Below, piece after piece: positions 63,024 to 64,000 of a DNA stretch of 64,000 bases. Within the stretch, counting starts at the first letter, position 1. Every line of letters starts with the position of its first letter. Source of the stretch: Xanthocytophaga flava (lineage in GTDB: Bacteria > Bacteroidota > Bacteroidia > Cytophagales > 172606-1). Location: assembly GCA_030068525.1 (NCBI GenBank), contig JASJOS010000017.1, forward strand, positions 1 through 64,000, written 5' to 3'. The notes beneath the pieces were generated by a model. The model made no database searches, was not told where the DNA came from, and was given only the letters and a program-made list of their open reading frames with translations. Made by a program: the position numbers and the translations under genes.

Positions 63024-63056
63024 CCCCCAGTTTTTTGGTATAACAAAAAGCTGGGG
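63024..63056 (+). terminator. Terminator of the OmpA-family gene
   Basis: CCCCCAG pairs with CTGGGGG around a T/A-rich inner stem, followed by TTTATATTT. Confidence 0.7.
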
Positions 63057-63201
63057 GTTTATATTTGCAGAAAACCCTAGCAAACTGATTTATAGTAAAA
63101 TACTGTCAAAACTTACGTTTCTGAATAAGTTAGCACGAATTTTGTATTTTTGTTAAGCAGGTTTATGGTTCAACTATGAATAATTATTTAAATACCTTGC
63201 G

Positions 63202-63999
63202 ATGAAGAAGAAAGTTATCTTGTTTTCACTTCTTGCCATTATAGGTCTATGTGGTTTTCATATAGTAGATTCTTATCGTATAGTGGAGAATGAAAGCTTT
63301 GGCCCCGGAGAAATTTTGGAATACCGTGTACACTATGGATTTATTAATGCAGGAGAGGGGATAGTGAAAGTAAGTAACCAAATCCATAAAATTAATGATC
63401 GTCCCTGTTTTGAGGTGACTGCATATGGTAAATCTGTCGGTGCATTTGATTGGATTGTGAAAATCAGAGATACCTGGAAATCTTATGTAGATACATCTGC
63501 ATTGATCCCACACAGGTTTCAGACAGACCTTCAGGAAGGAAAATATAAAAAGCAGGAAACTGTGTATTTTAATTATGCAGGAAAGACAATTCGGTCAGAA
63601 GAGAAGAATGATGTATCCAAAGAGTTTGATATGCCTACCAATATTCAGGATATCATTAGTGGATATTGTTATATGCGAATTATTGATTTTAATACACTAC
63701 ATATTGGAGATGTAGTGCCAATCCCTGCATTTTTTGATGATAAGGTGTATGACTTTAAAGTAAAGTATAGAGGAAAAGAAGAGATATCAACGAAATATGG
63801 AAAAATTCGCTGTATCAAAATAACTCCTGTTATGCCTAAAAATGAGATGTTTGATGGCGAGTCTTCCATTCGTGTCTGGATTACAGATGACAAAAACCGG
63901 ATTCCTGTAAAAATAGAAGCCGATATGTTTGTGGGTGCTGTAGAGATGGAACTTAAAAACTATAAAGGATTAAAACACAAAATAGTTTTTAAAAAATGA
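63202..63999 (+). CDS. DUF3108 domain-containing exported protein
   Basis: The protein has 265 residues, complete at the right edge (TGA at 63997). A signal or anchor segment (VILFSLLAIIGLCGFHIVDSY) opens it. GPGEILEYRVHYGFINAGEGIVKV near 34-58 is the DUF3108 hallmark, followed by VTAYGKSVGAFDWIVKIRDTWKSYVD. Members are periplasmic beta-rich proteins of unknown function that often lie near peptidoglycan or outer-membrane genes. Here it follows an OmpA-family gene by about 230 bases with a terminator between. A TATTTTTG box at 63145-63152 could serve as its minus-7 element. Confidence 0.88.
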   Translation: MKKKVILFSLLAIIGLCGFHIVDSYRIVENESFGPGEILEYRVHYGFINAGEGIVKVSNQIHKINDRPCFEVTAYGKSVGAFDWIVKIRDTWKSYVDTSALIPHRFQTDLQEGKYKKQETVYFNYAGKTIRSEEKNDVSKEFDMPTNIQDIISGYCYMRIIDFNTLHIGDVVPIPAFFDDKVYDFKVKYRGKEEISTKYGKIRCIKITPVMPKNEMFDGESSIRVWITDDKNRIPVKIEADMFVGAVEMELKNYKGLKHKIVFKK

Positions 64000-64000
64000 A

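Overview
The window looks like a chromosomal segment of a Bacteroidota bacterium, most likely order Cytophagales. This is inferred from the gene families present (LytTR/His_kinase pairs, GH29 and GH127 glycosidases, malate:quinone oxidoreductase, tandem ClpP genes, PD40-OmpA proteins, TIGR03643 and DUF2256 proteins), from the near absence of Shine-Dalgarno sequences, and from promoters of the Bacteroidota type (TTTG, about 19 nt, TAnnTTTG). The DNA is moderately AT-rich. No rRNA, CRISPR array, phage or replication origin was seen. One tRNA, tRNA-Leu(TAG), is present.

Layout. 1-1,561: the end of an IS3-family insertion sequence sits inside the 3' part of an RHS/polymorphic-toxin gene. The toxin tail is destroyed by frameshifts and nonsense codons, and an intact small gene follows it (candidate orphan immunity gene). 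1,865-7,895: YjbQ, a GH29 fucosidase, a NadM-like nucleotidyltransferase fused to a methyltransferase between copies of a palindromic repeat, and Mqo. 8,796-15,531: a DPP-IV-type peptidase with an amino-acid permease, a remnant of a PDZ/M61-like gene, an AraC regulator, and an aldehyde dehydrogenase just behind a MITE-like element. 15,742-20,128: a compact five-gene stressosome operon (RsbR, RsbS, RsbT, an RsbT-like/PP2C fusion and a hybrid histidine kinase). 20,129-24,988: gene-poor, with two hypothetical genes, a decayed IS3 transposase, and a flavin reductase, DUF2256 and TIGR03643 trio. 24,989-41,216: two LytS/LytT pairs, fasciclin and cupin proteins, an AraC regulator, an SDR, an OBAP-like lipoprotein, an outer-membrane-like protein, a glycine-zipper stress protein, DUF72, isochorismatase-like and CocE/NonD hydrolases, with repeats between them. 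42,010-52,880: GH127, an Ig-like repeat protein, PurA, Fur, a PKD lipoprotein, and an AT-rich FkbM methyltransferase/glycosyltransferase pair. 52,972-63,999: a conserved core of RelA/SpoT, tRNA-Leu, trigger factor, ClpP, ClpP, ClpX, an Hpt protein, an OmpA-family protein and a DUF3108 protein.

How the genes work together. Trigger factor, two ClpP subunits and ClpX form a folding and degradation cluster beside the (p)ppGpp enzyme. The stressosome operon looks like a complete sensing core whose output is a histidine kinase and a phosphatase rather than a sigma-B cascade, because no RsbV, RsbW or sigma factor lies nearby. The peptidase and permease form a peptide-use pair.

The most unusual material is non-coding. 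A family of about 110-bp elements with roughly 27-bp inverted ends occurs at least five times, sometimes inside a larger element with its own 20-bp inverted ends. At least three further repeat families occur (a MITE at 13,742-13,984, a paired element at 27,095 and 41,367, and a GTTGGTG palindrome). The most unusual coding features are the nucleotidyltransferase-methyltransferase fusion, the stressosome-kinase operon, and a DUF4267-cupin fusion. All functional statements come from reading motifs by eye. No database search was run.
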